From Chengkuizengella sediminis (GTDB taxonomy: Bacteria; Bacillota; Bacilli; Paenibacillales; KCTC-33759): a stretch of DNA of 64,000 bases. Positions within the stretch are counted from its first letter, which is position 1. Every line of letters starts with the position of its first letter. Positions 54,561-63,686 of the stretch are shown here, one piece after another. Where the stretch lies: the NCBI RefSeq assembly GCF_010078385.1, contig NZ_SIJC01000004.1:1-64000 (forward strand), read 5' to 3'. The notes beneath the pieces were generated by a model, which saw only the letters and a list, made by a program, of their open reading frames with translations, had not been told where the DNA came from and ran no database searches. Position numbers and translations under genes: made by a program.

Positions 54561-56804
54561 TTAAGGTAGTAAGATTTTTTGACCAGGTACGATTAGATGA
54601 GGATTGTTTCCAATCACATCTTTATTCATTTCGTAGATAGATTCCCATTTGGATCCATCCCCTAAATGAGTAGCAGCAATTTTCCATAAGTTATCACCTG
54701 ATTGAACAACGTAAGTACCTTCTGTTGTAGATTCCTCTGTTACATCAGTAGTTGTTTCTTCATTATTTTCCTCTGTTCCTTCTTCAGTAGGTGTTTCTTC
54801 AGTAACTTCTCCAGTTGTATCTTCTGAAGTTTCACCATTCCCTAAAGCAATTGAAAATTTAGCAAAACCATTTTCCCCAGTTTCAATATACTTGAAGCTT
54901 TCATCTTCTACATATTTTTGAGCTTCTGGAGAAGTTTCAAACGTTACATTCACATTGGCATCAATTGGCGCAAATGTCCAGTTCATATCCGCAGATGGGT
55001 TAATCTTTTGTTTTTCTAAAATGTAGTTGATAATAATTTGGCGGTTTTCATCTGGAGATTCAATGATTACTTTCTCACCACTAATACCAGGGAAGTTTCC
55101 ACCACCATTAGCACGATAGTTATTAGTAGCTACAATAAATTTCTGTTCTGCAGAAACAGGTTGACCTTCAAACTGTAAATTCACAATACGACTACTATCT
55201 GGATTAACAACATTTCCTTTATAATCATATTTTGCTGGTTTCGTAACATCAACTTCATAAGTCACACCATCAATAACATCAAAGTTGTAAGTAGGGAAAA
55301 CTGTATTAATTAATGCTTGTTCTTCTTTAACGGATGTATCAATTTGATTAAATTGTCCTGCAGACATTTCCAACCATTGCTTTAAATCATCACCATTAAT
55401 AAGAACAGCTTGTAATGTATTTGGATATAAATATAAATCGGCAACATTTTTAATTGCAATTTCACCAGTAGGTACATCTGTAAAGTAACTTACTCCTCCA
55501 CGTCCACCAGCTTTAAATGGTGCGCCAGCGGATACAACTGGAATTCCGTCATATTCTGTACCTTGAATGAATTTTTCTACATACCATTTTTGTGCATTTG
55601 TAACAATTTGAATAGATGGATCATCTTGAACTAATGCAAAATAACTATTAATTGGAGCTGTAGTTTCCCCAACAGCACTTCTTACCCATTCAATTGTTGC
55701 ATCATGGTCTTCTTTTACTGCTTCAACAATTTCAGCGTCTGCATCAACCAAAGATGTTTTTGTATCTTTATCATATATCTTTTGTACAGATGATTGTGAT
55801 GAATTTACCACCCATTTACCATCTTTCTTTTCTAGTTCAAAATCAATAACGCCTAAGTGATCTCCCCAGAAACCAGGCATCACTGCGGATATACCATTAA
55901 TGGTTCCAGCTTCTACATCTACTCCCTCAATATCTGCATAAGAAGCACTTGGGAAAACTTGATGAGAATGTCCGAATAAAATCGCATCAATTCCTTCTAC
56001 TTTACTTAAATCAAATATTGCGTTTTCCTGTAACCCTTCCTTATTTGATACCCCTAAACCTGAATGTGGTATAGTGATGATGATATCCGCACCTTTTTCT
56101 TTCATTTCAGGTACAAACTTTTCAGCCGTTTCTACAATATCTTTGGCAATCACTTTGCCTTCTAAATTCTTCTTATCCCAGTTCATGATTTGAGGTGGAG
56201 TAAAACCAATCACTCCTACTTTTAAAGTATGAGTTTCTCCGTCTTCATCCACAACTTCACGATCTAAAATTAAGTATGGTGTAAAATAGTTTTCATCATT
56301 TGTTGGATCATCATCTTGATCATCAATGTACACGTTTGCATTTACGTATGGGAAATTTGATCCTGCTAAACTTTTTTCAAGGAAATCTAAACCATAATTA
56401 AATTCATGATTTCCGATATTTCCAGCATCATAATCTAATAAATTCATTGCTTTATATACTGGATGAGTTTCTCCAACTTCTAACTCATCGATTTTAGCTA
56501 CATAGTCCCCTAATGGGTTTCCTTGAATAAGATCTCCATTATCAAATAATAAACTGTTTGTTGCTTCTTCTCTTGCTTTTTTAATTAATGAAGCCGTTTT
56601 CGCAAGTCCGAAACCATCAACTTCCAAGTCTTTATAGTAATCATAGTTTACTAGGTTTACGTGGATATCCGTAGTCTCCAAAACTCTAAGGTTTACGATA
56701 TCTTTATTTTCCTCTGCATAAGATACAGTAGGTAGTACGGATGGAATGACTAGACCTAACGCTAATGCCGTATTAAGCACTAGTTTTTTCTTTGACTTTT
56801 TCAT
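54561..56804 (-). CDS. Secreted 5'-nucleotidase/2',3'-cyclic phosphodiesterase with LysM anchor
   Basis: 747 residues from ATG 56804 behind AAAGGCGG. Signal peptide of 30 residues ending VSYA. Metallophosphoesterase domain: TTDIHVNL, DNGDLIQG, GNHEFNYG, IPHSGLG, FGHSHQ; then the 5'-nucleotidase C-terminal domain with VVSAGAPFK and NNYRANGGGNF. A Thr/Glu-rich linker leads to one C-terminal LysM repeat (YVVQSGDNLWKIA to VPGQKILLP) that should hold the enzyme on peptidoglycan, where relatives often use LPxTG or remain free. It scavenges phosphate and nucleosides from extracellular nucleotides. Confidence 0.92.
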   Translation of the reverse strand: MKKSKKKLVLNTALALGLVIPSVLPTVSYAEENKDIVNLRVLETTDIHVNLVNYDYYKDLEVDGFGLAKTASLIKKAREEATNSLLFDNGDLIQGNPLGDYVAKIDELEVGETHPVYKAMNLLDYDAGNIGNHEFNYGLDFLEKSLAGSNFPYVNANVYIDDQDDDPTNDENYFTPYLILDREVVDEDGETHTLKVGVIGFTPPQIMNWDKKNLEGKVIAKDIVETAEKFVPEMKEKGADIIITIPHSGLGVSNKEGLQENAIFDLSKVEGIDAILFGHSHQVFPSASYADIEGVDVEAGTINGISAVMPGFWGDHLGVIDFELEKKDGKWVVNSSQSSVQKIYDKDTKTSLVDADAEIVEAVKEDHDATIEWVRSAVGETTAPINSYFALVQDDPSIQIVTNAQKWYVEKFIQGTEYDGIPVVSAGAPFKAGGRGGVSYFTDVPTGEIAIKNVADLYLYPNTLQAVLINGDDLKQWLEMSAGQFNQIDTSVKEEQALINTVFPTYNFDVIDGVTYEVDVTKPAKYDYKGNVVNPDSSRIVNLQFEGQPVSAEQKFIVATNNYRANGGGNFPGISGEKVIIESPDENRQIIINYILEKQKINPSADMNWTFAPIDANVNVTFETSPEAQKYVEDESFKYIETGENGFAKFSIALGNGETSEDTTGEVTEETPTEEGTEENNEETTTDVTEESTTEGTYVVQSGDNLWKIAATHLGDGSKWESIYEMNKDVIGNNPHLIVPGQKILLP

Positions 56805-56936
56805 ATTTAAAGATCCGCCTTTCAAAGTAAAAGTATGTATAACAACATAACAATCTTAATATAAATCAAATTAAATGTAAATTACACAATATGACGATAT
56901 TCGACAAATTAAACCGTGAACAAGATACAAATTTTC

Positions 56937-57797
56937 TTATTTCTCATATACTCCATAACATAAATGATATGTAGCTTGAACTCCTTGAGCCGTGGCAAAA
57001 TGCTTTGCATAGTATTTCTCCATATTTAAAATCAATCTGCGATTTATACCTATATCTGCTTGAGAAGAGTCATGTTTATTAGCATTTCCAGCCCCTACTC
57101 TTTTAACATGGTGCATGAATTCTCTAACACTTTCGTACTGTTCTGCTATCTTTTCTTCCACTATACAAATTTCATTCATTTGTTGTTTAAATACTTGCCG
57201 CCACTCATTCATGCTCATAAATTTCTGACCATGTTGTTGATGTGCCAAATTCAACTGTTTTTCAACCTCGTAAAAAGAAGTATGTAACTCATAAAACGTA
57301 TCTGGACCAAAAGTAGTAAAAGCAAATACTCCGTTTGTATTTAAACTATTCATGTAAGCTTCAATGGTTTGTTCAGGAGTATTAAACCACTGAAAGGTAG
57401 CATTTGAAATAATTAAATCGTAGGTTTGTTCAAAGATATTATCGAAAGCTTCTGATGCTTTCTTCGTTCGGTCACGATTTAGAATACGCTCCGCATCCAC
57501 TGCAAAGAAATCTATGTTTTTTTGCATCCCTCCAATTTTACGTTTGGTTTGTTGAATCATGGATTCAGACAAATCAAAAACAGTGTATTTTGCATTTGGA
57601 TAGTGTTCAAGGAGTAGTTTCGTTAAGTTTCCTGTCCCACAGCCAATTTCTAATATTTTTGGGTATGGTTTTGATGTATTGTGCTGTATTAATTGTAGTA
57701 GCTTATTAGCCATCACTTTTTGAATTTTTGCATATAAATCATACTCAAACGCATGTCGACTGAAATTTTTGCGAACAAGTTCTTTGTTGATTGTCAT
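56937..57797 (-). CDS. bioC: Malonyl-ACP O-methyltransferase-like (BioC-like)
   Basis: 286 residues, class I SAM methyltransferase. Motif I is ILEIGCGTGNLTKLL (about 48-62), motif IV DLIISNATFQWF, and the BioC-type VKRVGAGNANK near the C-terminus. BioC methylates malonyl-ACP to start biotin synthesis. It carries an insertion of about 15 residues before motif IV. No other bio gene is in the window, so the assignment rests on the signature motifs. AAGGAGTTATTTTTC precedes the ATG. Confidence 0.75.
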   Translation of the reverse strand: MTINKELVRKNFSRHAFEYDLYAKIQKVMANKLLQLIQHNTSKPYPKILEIGCGTGNLTKLLLEHYPNAKYTVFDLSESMIQQTKRKIGGMQKNIDFFAVDAERILNRDRTKKASEAFDNIFEQTYDLIISNATFQWFNTPEQTIEAYMNSLNTNGVFAFTTFGPDTFYELHTSFYEVEKQLNLAHQQHGQKFMSMNEWRQVFKQQMNEICIVEEKIAEQYESVREFMHHVKRVGAGNANKHDSSQADIGINRRLILNMEKYYAKHFATAQGVQATYHLCYGVYEK

Positions 57798-57870
57798 GAA
57801 AAATAACTCCTTATTCTATGTAAATACGGATATGCAGACACTAAAACTATTTTATCATTTTAAATATTAT

Positions 57871-57900
57871 ACTCCCACCTCATTTAAGTAAAGTGGGAGT
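57871..57900 (-). terminator. Terminator of the second ABC-2 operon
   Basis: ACTCCCAC (57871-57878) pairs with GTGGGAGT (57893-57900) eleven bp after the ATPase stop. The T run is interrupted, so strength is uncertain. Confidence 0.55.
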
Positions 57901-57910
57901 AATATGAATG

Positions 57911-58918
57911 TTAAAAAACGGACAAGGAATCTTTAGGTACTGCCGGCACTTGATATATTTTCTGAATGATTTCTTCTAATTGAGGTTCGTCCATATGTAT
58001 ATCATCAATTTCTCCCCAACCTTGAACAATTTGTAATACATCCATCGCTTTCATTTGCTGGCGGTTATATTGGATTGTAATGGTTAAATTTTTTCTTTCA
58101 ACGATGAAGATCGAAGTATTGTGGTTCTTAGGAATTTGGAGTTCTCCTACAAAAGATATTTTCATGATTGTAGGCAATCCAATCTGGTTTCTCAACTGAG
58201 GGATCGTATTGTTATATACGATTTTCCCATCATTAATGACAATCACTTTTTCACATAACTGCTCGATATCATCCATATCATGAGTGGTTAACATTACTGT
58301 CTTATTCAATTCTTTGTTCAATGTTTTTAAAAGATCACGAATGTTCCTTTTTGCTACAACGTCCAAACCAATCGTAGGTTCATCAAAAAATAAAATTTCT
58401 GGATCATGGAGAAGTGAAGCCGCAATATCTGCTCTCATGCGTTGCCCTAATGAAAGCTTACGCACCGGGGTATGAATAAACTCATGTAACCCCAGCAGTT
58501 CAGTTAATTTGGATAATCTTCGCTCCGCTTCTTTTTTATCCACTTTATACATTACAGTTAGAATTTCAAAGGAATCTATGACAGGTAAATCCCACCATAG
58601 CTGTGTTCTCTGACCAAATACAACACCTAAATGACGAACGACCTTCCTTCTATCCTGATGTGGATTATATCCCATGATCCGTACATTCCCTTGTGTTGGA
58701 TGAAGGATACCTGTTAACATTTTAATCGTTGTGGATTTCCCAGCTCCGTTTGGACCAATATAACCTACAAACTCTCCTTCTTTAATTGTAAAACTAATGT
58801 CTTTTACAGCTTCTTTCGTAACATACTCTCTTGAAAACAATGTCCGTACTCCTGAAAATCGTCCTTTTTTTACAATTGGAATTTTAAATTGTTTTTGAAT
58901 ATGTTGGACTTCAATCAT
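57911..58918 (-). CDS. ABC transporter ATP-binding protein (COG4586-like), second copy
   Basis: 335 residues. Walker A GPNGAGKSTT, signature LSLGQRMR, Walker B ILFFDEPT, H-loop TTHD, and the QRTQLWWDLPV insertion shared with the gene at 14442-15476. It is the last gene of a permease-permease-ATPase operon, 15 bp after the middle gene; AAAGGAGGAGATAAG precedes the ATG. Substrate unknown. Confidence 0.93.
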   Translation of the reverse strand: MIEVQHIQKQFKIPIVKKGRFSGVRTLFSREYVTKEAVKDISFTIKEGEFVGYIGPNGAGKSTTIKMLTGILHPTQGNVRIMGYNPHQDRRKVVRHLGVVFGQRTQLWWDLPVIDSFEILTVMYKVDKKEAERRLSKLTELLGLHEFIHTPVRKLSLGQRMRADIAASLLHDPEILFFDEPTIGLDVVAKRNIRDLLKTLNKELNKTVMLTTHDMDDIEQLCEKVIVINDGKIVYNNTIPQLRNQIGLPTIMKISFVGELQIPKNHNTSIFIVERKNLTITIQYNRQQMKAMDVLQIVQGWGEIDDIHMDEPQLEEIIQKIYQVPAVPKDSLSVF

Positions 58919-58933
58919 CTTATCTCCTCCTTT

Positions 58934-59716
58934 TTAGCTACCCGTACTTTGATATCTAGAAAGCCCTATTTTCCAAAACCGCAAACTAACCCACAAACAT
59001 ATACAAGTGACTAATATTGTAGCTCCTATGATCCAAACACCTAGATCTTGTTTTAAAACATATAAAGCTGGTAAATAGTTAATAAAACCTAGAGGTAACA
59101 ACGTTAGAAATATGTTTTTTAACCAATTAGGATATAACGATAATGGATACCTTACAGCATTCATAGCAGCATCTTCAGTCACATTTTGCAGCATCTCAAT
59201 TCTAGTGATCCAAAATCCAAAAGTAGCCGTAACAAGTCCGATGGAAAATAATATTAGTGATCCTGCTACAATAATCAGTATGGTGATTGGAATCACCCAC
59301 AAATCTACTTGTCCAATACTGAGAAAATGTTGAATACAGATCGTAACAATAAAAATCCCTTGTAAAAACTCTCCCATTAGAATGAAGAAATTTTGTGACA
59401 TCAAACTAAGGAGTATCGGGATCGGGCGAATGAAAAAGGAATCCAGATCCCCACTCACAAGATATTTTTCTAAATGATGTACGTCTGAAGCAAATGTACG
59501 ATAAACCGTTTTGGATAATAAAATGATAGAGTATAAATATCCTACTTCGTATAAACTCCACCCTTTAATAGAATCGAACTTCAATAATACAATCGCAATC
59601 ATCATAAATTCAGACACATTGATGAATGTTGCCATTATAGAAGAAAAGATAAAATTAAATTTGTGTTGTAATCGACTTTTAATACTGGCTCTAATTAATA
59701 AAAGGTACATATGCAT
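58934..59716 (-). CDS. ABC-2 type permease (COG3694-like), second copy
   Basis: 260 residues, about six membrane segments, with YLVSGDLDSFFIRPIP corresponding to the conserved cytoplasmic loop of this family. Start behind GGGAGGGTGAGCGC; ATG two codons later is also possible. Four bp separate it from the preceding permease gene. Paralogue of 12864-13649. Confidence 0.87.
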   Translation of the reverse strand: MHMYLLLIRASIKSRLQHKFNFIFSSIMATFINVSEFMMIAIVLLKFDSIKGWSLYEVGYLYSIILLSKTVYRTFASDVHHLEKYLVSGDLDSFFIRPIPILLSLMSQNFFILMGEFLQGIFIVTICIQHFLSIGQVDLWVIPITILIIVAGSLILFSIGLVTATFGFWITRIEMLQNVTEDAAMNAVRYPLSLYPNWLKNIFLTLLPLGFINYLPALYVLKQDLGVWIIGATILVTCICLWVSLRFWKIGLSRYQSTGS

Positions 59717-59720
59717 GCGC

Positions 59721-60497
59721 TCACCCTCCCTGTAATTCTAATTTTTTTCTCATGATAGAAGTTGCAACGAGACATAAAAGCGTAAAAAAGACACACCACA
59801 CTACAGAGCCAAGCAGTATTGAGTAACTTTCATAACCTAAATAAATTCTAGTGATATGATATTGAATGTAAGGGTACGGTGAATAAATGCTTAATTGATA
59901 TAATCCATTCGGCAACCACTCCAAAGGAATAAAAAATCCCGATAATAACATGCTAAAGGCATAGTTAACCCAATACAACCATTTGGATTCAGTTGTCCAT
60001 AATGAAACAACACCAATTAAGTAGTTGATGCAAATACATATATATCCTGCTAAAATAAGGCCGATTGCTGTCCAGAGATAAGTAGAAAACTGATGAGGAA
60101 CTTGAAGAGAAAGTAAAAAATAATAAATGAAATAAATCGGGAGAAACTTGTAAATGAATTGATAAATAATCTGCCCCCACTCTTTGCTCATTAAATGATA
60201 AAACAAATGAACAGGACGCATAAGGTCCAATGAAATCTGACCTGTACGAACAGATTGCTCCATTCCTAAACTATTTGTAATAAATATCGTTAACCACAAG
60301 CATGCTTGATTAAAAGCAATATAAGATACCATCCCCTTTACACCATATTCTCCTAAAGAGTTGCTTTCACCAATGCCAATCCAAATCGATACGTACACAA
60401 ATCCAAAAATAATACTAGCGACATTATGTACGAGATGCGAGCTCCGATACTGTAAATTTCTCGCATAGTTCTTCTTTGCTAATATAGCAAATAACAT
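59721..60497 (-). CDS. ABC-2 type permease (COG4587-like), second copy
   Basis: 258 residues, about six membrane segments, with RTGQISLDLMRPVHLFYH as the conserved loop. First gene of the operon; CGGAGGTGTATC precedes the ATG. Paralogue of 13655-14449. Upstream lies the relic of a solute-binding protein gene. Confidence 0.87.
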   Translation of the reverse strand: MLFAILAKKNYARNLQYRSSHLVHNVASIIFGFVYVSIWIGIGESNSLGEYGVKGMVSYIAFNQACLWLTIFITNSLGMEQSVRTGQISLDLMRPVHLFYHLMSKEWGQIIYQFIYKFLPIYFIYYFLLSLQVPHQFSTYLWTAIGLILAGYICICINYLIGVVSLWTTESKWLYWVNYAFSMLLSGFFIPLEWLPNGLYQLSIYSPYPYIQYHITRIYLGYESYSILLGSVVWCVFFTLLCLVATSIMRKKLELQGG

Positions 60498-60587
60498 GAT
60501 ACACCTCCGTCTTCAAAATGATTATGAACGGAAAATGCGCAGAGAATTATATAATACCAAAAACAACTTTAAGTTGGCAATAGAAAA

Positions 60588-60830
60588 TTAGTTATTTTCA
60601 CCTTCAAACCATAAATCTCTATAATTTACCCAACCGAGTGCATTTAATGAGACACCTTTCAAATTTGTATGATGTATTACATTTTGTTTACTATGATATA
60701 AAAATAAAACGAAATAATTATTAAATTTTCTATCATCTATTAAATGAATTGTATTGGGAATTTATTGTCCTCTTTATAGTTTGGGCCATAATGGCATACT
60801 TCATATTATTTATGTCTGCAAACATTTGGA
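60588..60830 (-). pseudogene. Relic of an SgrR/peptide-binding-type solute-binding protein gene
   Basis: The frame ending at TAA 60588 reads LYHSKQN...HTNLKGVSLNALGWVNYRDLWF, which is the characteristic C-terminus of SgrR-type extracytoplasmic binding-domain proteins. Going upstream, it soon meets an in-frame stop (about 60765), and another frame (MFADINNMKYAIMAQ) continues. Only the last quarter or less of the gene is left. Confidence 0.45.
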
Positions 60831-61075
60831 GATTAGGAGTTGGATTGTTTTTATAGGGTTTATTTAGTATTATTGGATCTATATGTAAAAATTAGCGGGA
60901 TTACAGGATCAATCTTTAAACTTGGCATGCCTTTTACTATATTTGATTGCAGTATGGTAGAATGTGTATCCAAATGGCTTGATAGTGTTAAGGATCGAAG
61001 AAAAATAATCCAGAATACCTTCTTCAAATTAACCAATCAAAACATAGAAAAATTCATAACAAAGGGGAATGAGGT

Positions 61076-61552
61076 ATGAAAAAACTACTATTTCTATTAA
61101 TTTTTCTGGTAATCCTCACAGGTTGTAATCAGTCAGAGGACTCTGTATTTGGGGAAAACTTCTTAGATAATGCGAAGAAGGGAATACTTGATGGTTGTGA
61201 AATTCAATTGTCAGAATCTATTACACAGGAAGTAATTATAGACGAGTTAGGAACTCAAGAGGATATATTTTATTGGGAAGGTGGAAAAGGTTTAAAGTAT
61301 AATAAATGTGTTTATTTCTTCCCTGATGATGGATCAGAGCCTCCTCTCCACATAAGCAGTATTGAATATAACGAAGATCAGTTAAACATAACACTAGATG
61401 ATGTAATTCGTGAATTTGGAAAACCTAATTATTCAAAAGAAAATGATTCAATCTGGTTAGTAATTTATGAATTTGATTTGTATTCATTAAAATTTGAGTC
61501 CATAGTACAAGAGCCAACAACCTATAGAATAAAACTTATGTATAATAAATAA
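61076..61552 (+). CDS. Small lipoprotein of unknown function
   Basis: 158 residues with a classic lipoprotein signal: MKK, hydrophobic core, lipobox LTGC with Cys17 as the lipid-modified residue. The mature part (SEDSVFGENFLDNAKKG...) alternates beta-like segments and contains two further cysteines (about 42 and 79). I do not recognise the family. AAAGGGGAATGAGG precedes the ATG. Probably a surface lipoprotein; no partner gene is adjacent. Confidence 0.75.
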   Translation: MKKLLFLLIFLVILTGCNQSEDSVFGENFLDNAKKGILDGCEIQLSESITQEVIIDELGTQEDIFYWEGGKGLKYNKCVYFFPDDGSEPPLHISSIEYNEDQLNITLDDVIREFGKPNYSKENDSIWLVIYEFDLYSLKFESIVQEPTTYRIKLMYNK

Positions 61553-61710
61553 AAATGTTTCAGATTGAATCAATCTCTCATCTAATTTATATTAATCAAT
61601 TCTGATATAAACTAATCTATTATCTTTCAAATTTGATCATAATGAAATTTCAAAGTTATAATATAATCTATAGAGAGAAAAAACTTTAATTTAAGGAGTG
61701 ATTGATTGTT

Positions 61711-62382
61711 ATGGACATATCAGAAAATTGGAATGATGTAGATTTTTATTTTAGTAATAAACTTGGTTCGAGTGATCCAATCATGGATTCCATATTGAAA
61801 GCAAATACAGAAGCAGACTTACCTGCTATTGATGTCTCTGCAAATCAAGGGAAATTACTTTACCTGCTTGCCAAGCTAAAAGGAGTCAAAAACATATTAG
61901 AAATTGGAACCCTTGGTGGTTATAGTAGTGTTTGGCTTGGTCGAGCTTTACCAGAAGATGGGCACCTTACTACACTTGAATTTGATCCTAAACATGCAAA
62001 AGTGGCTAGAGAAAACATAAAAAAAGCAGGATTAGAAAATAAGATTGAAGTCATTGTAGGAGCAGCCCTTGATTCATTACAAGTTCTTGAAGAAAAAGCT
62101 GTCCCGAAATTTGACTTCATCTTTATTGATGCCGATAAACCTAACAATCCAAACTATGTAAAATGGGCATTAAAGCTGGCTAATCCTGGAGCGGTTATCA
62201 TAGTGGATAATGTGGTACGTAGTGGAAAAATCATAGATAGTGAGAGTGAAGACTTAGGTGTACAAGGTACTCGTCAATTATTTGATTTACTATCAAAAGA
62301 ATCTCGTATAGATTCAACAGCTATTCAAACTGTGGGATCAAAAGGGTATGATGGTTTTGTTTTAGGGATTGTAAAAGAATAG
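61711..62382 (+). CDS. Class I SAM-dependent O-methyltransferase (COG4122)
   Basis: 223 residues from ATG 61711; TTG at 61702 is closer to the AAGGAG and is an alternative adding three residues. Motif I NILEIGTLGGYSSVWLG, metal-binding FIFIDADKPNNPNYV and DNVVRSGKI match the caffeoyl-CoA-type catechol O-methyltransferases that require a divalent metal. Bacterial members methylate phenolic small molecules or tRNA (TrmR); which applies here is unknown. Single gene with a terminator at 62479-62514. Confidence 0.9.
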   Translation: MDISENWNDVDFYFSNKLGSSDPIMDSILKANTEADLPAIDVSANQGKLLYLLAKLKGVKNILEIGTLGGYSSVWLGRALPEDGHLTTLEFDPKHAKVARENIKKAGLENKIEVIVGAALDSLQVLEEKAVPKFDFIFIDADKPNNPNYVKWALKLANPGAVIIVDNVVRSGKIIDSESEDLGVQGTRQLFDLLSKESRIDSTAIQTVGSKGYDGFVLGIVKE

Positions 62383-62478
62383 GAATTATATTATATTTCA
62401 AATATTAATAATGAGTTATATTACAAATAAAATTTTGAGCTTAAGACGATCCCATTTTTGTGTACTGAAAAAAATCTA

Positions 62479-62514
62479 TAAAAGTTTGAGAATAAATTTT
62501 CTCAAGCTTTTTTG
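62479..62514 (+). terminator. O-methyltransferase terminator
   Basis: AAAGTTTGAGAA (62481-62492) pairs with TTCTCAAGCTTT (62499-62510), then TTTG. About 100 nt after the stop. Confidence 0.8.
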
Positions 62515-62624
62515 TTTGTTATTTACCTTCCAGTAACGTTAATGTTTATAATATAGTCAGAGCATATAAGTGAAGATAATCTATTGTACAAAAAATAAAA
62601 TAGAAGTTATTAAGGATGAACAAA

Positions 62625-63626
62625 ATGAAAATAAACGAAATAGCTAAGAAATTAAATATCTCCACACGAGCAATCCGTTTCTATGAAGAAAAAGGTCTCA
62701 TCTCACCTGAAAAACAAAGCGAGAATTCGTATCGCATTTTTAATGAAACAGATATCTGGCGGTTACAAACAATTATTTCACTTAGAGAAATTGGAATTCC
62801 ATTGGAAGAGATAAAAAAAGTGCTATTAAATATCGAACAAGAAGATAAAAAAGAAGTGGAATACTATTTAAATTTACAACGAGCAAGTATGTATTCTCGG
62901 TGGGTAGAATTAAAACAACAACTTGATACGATAGAACAAATGATAGATAAATTAAAAGTTAGAGAAACTTTAAATTTAGAAGATATTTTTGAACTTGCTA
63001 ATGGTTCAAAAAGATTAAATGCAATTCGTAAACAATGGAGCGACCAATGGGGATTTGATAAACTAGCCCCTACTTTTGATCAACAGTTGTTAAATCTATT
63101 CCCTGAAATGATACAAATTGAAGATTATAAACTTTCATTAAATGCAGCAGTTGAATGCATCTCACCGAAAAAAGAAGAGATTGGATTAGATATAGGAGTT
63201 GGTACAGGTAACTTTGCAAGTAAATTCATCTTAAAAGGTGTTCAAATGAAGGGGATAGATCAGTCCAAGGAAATGTTAAAACAATGTGAAATAAAATATC
63301 CTGAAATTGAAACAAAACTCGGAAATTTTCTTGCTATCCCCTTTTCTAATGGTGAATTTAACTTTGTTATATCTAGTTTTACGTACAATCATCTTTTGGA
63401 TGAACAGAAAGTGTTAGCCTTAGATGAAGTAAACCGTGTATTAAAACCTCAAGGGCGTATATGTATTATAGATTTTATGTATGAAAATAAAGTACCGCCG
63501 CGTAAAGATAAACAATATACAGATCGTTCTGAATTAATAAAACAATTAAATCACATGGGATTCATCACCATTTATCAGCAGATTAATGAGTATATTCATC
63601 TTGTATATGGGGTGAAAAAGTTATAA
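62625..63626 (+). CDS. MerR-family regulator fused to a SAM methyltransferase
   Basis: 333 residues from ATG 62625 (TAAGGA eight nt upstream; ATG 62616 is an alternative). Residues 1-70 are a MerR winged helix (INEIAKKLNISTRAIRFYEEKGLI); 75-115 a coiled-coil as in MerR dimers; 145-333 a class I methyltransferase with GLDIGVGTGNFASKF, GIDQSKEML, NFVISSFTYNHL and RICIIDFMYE. The methyltransferase part occupies the ligand-sensor position, so it may sense SAM or a methyl acceptor, or methylate a toxic inducer. Its own promoter region has no clear 19-bp spacer. Confidence 0.88.
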   Translation: MKINEIAKKLNISTRAIRFYEEKGLISPEKQSENSYRIFNETDIWRLQTIISLREIGIPLEEIKKVLLNIEQEDKKEVEYYLNLQRASMYSRWVELKQQLDTIEQMIDKLKVRETLNLEDIFELANGSKRLNAIRKQWSDQWGFDKLAPTFDQQLLNLFPEMIQIEDYKLSLNAAVECISPKKEEIGLDIGVGTGNFASKFILKGVQMKGIDQSKEMLKQCEIKYPEIETKLGNFLAIPFSNGEFNFVISSFTYNHLLDEQKVLALDEVNRVLKPQGRICIIDFMYENKVPPRKDKQYTDRSELIKQLNHMGFITIYQQINEYIHLVYGVKKL

Positions 63627-63686
63627 TTTTATGATAATTCCAGATTGTAAAATCATTATTTAATAAACATTTTATTAATGTTATTT

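Noticed and set aside
60840-61079. 79-codon plus-strand ORF overlapping the lipoprotein start by 4 bp
   Set aside because: TTG start touching its presumed AGGAG with no spacing, no recognisable domain, and it overlaps the region of the decayed binding-protein gene. Probably chance.
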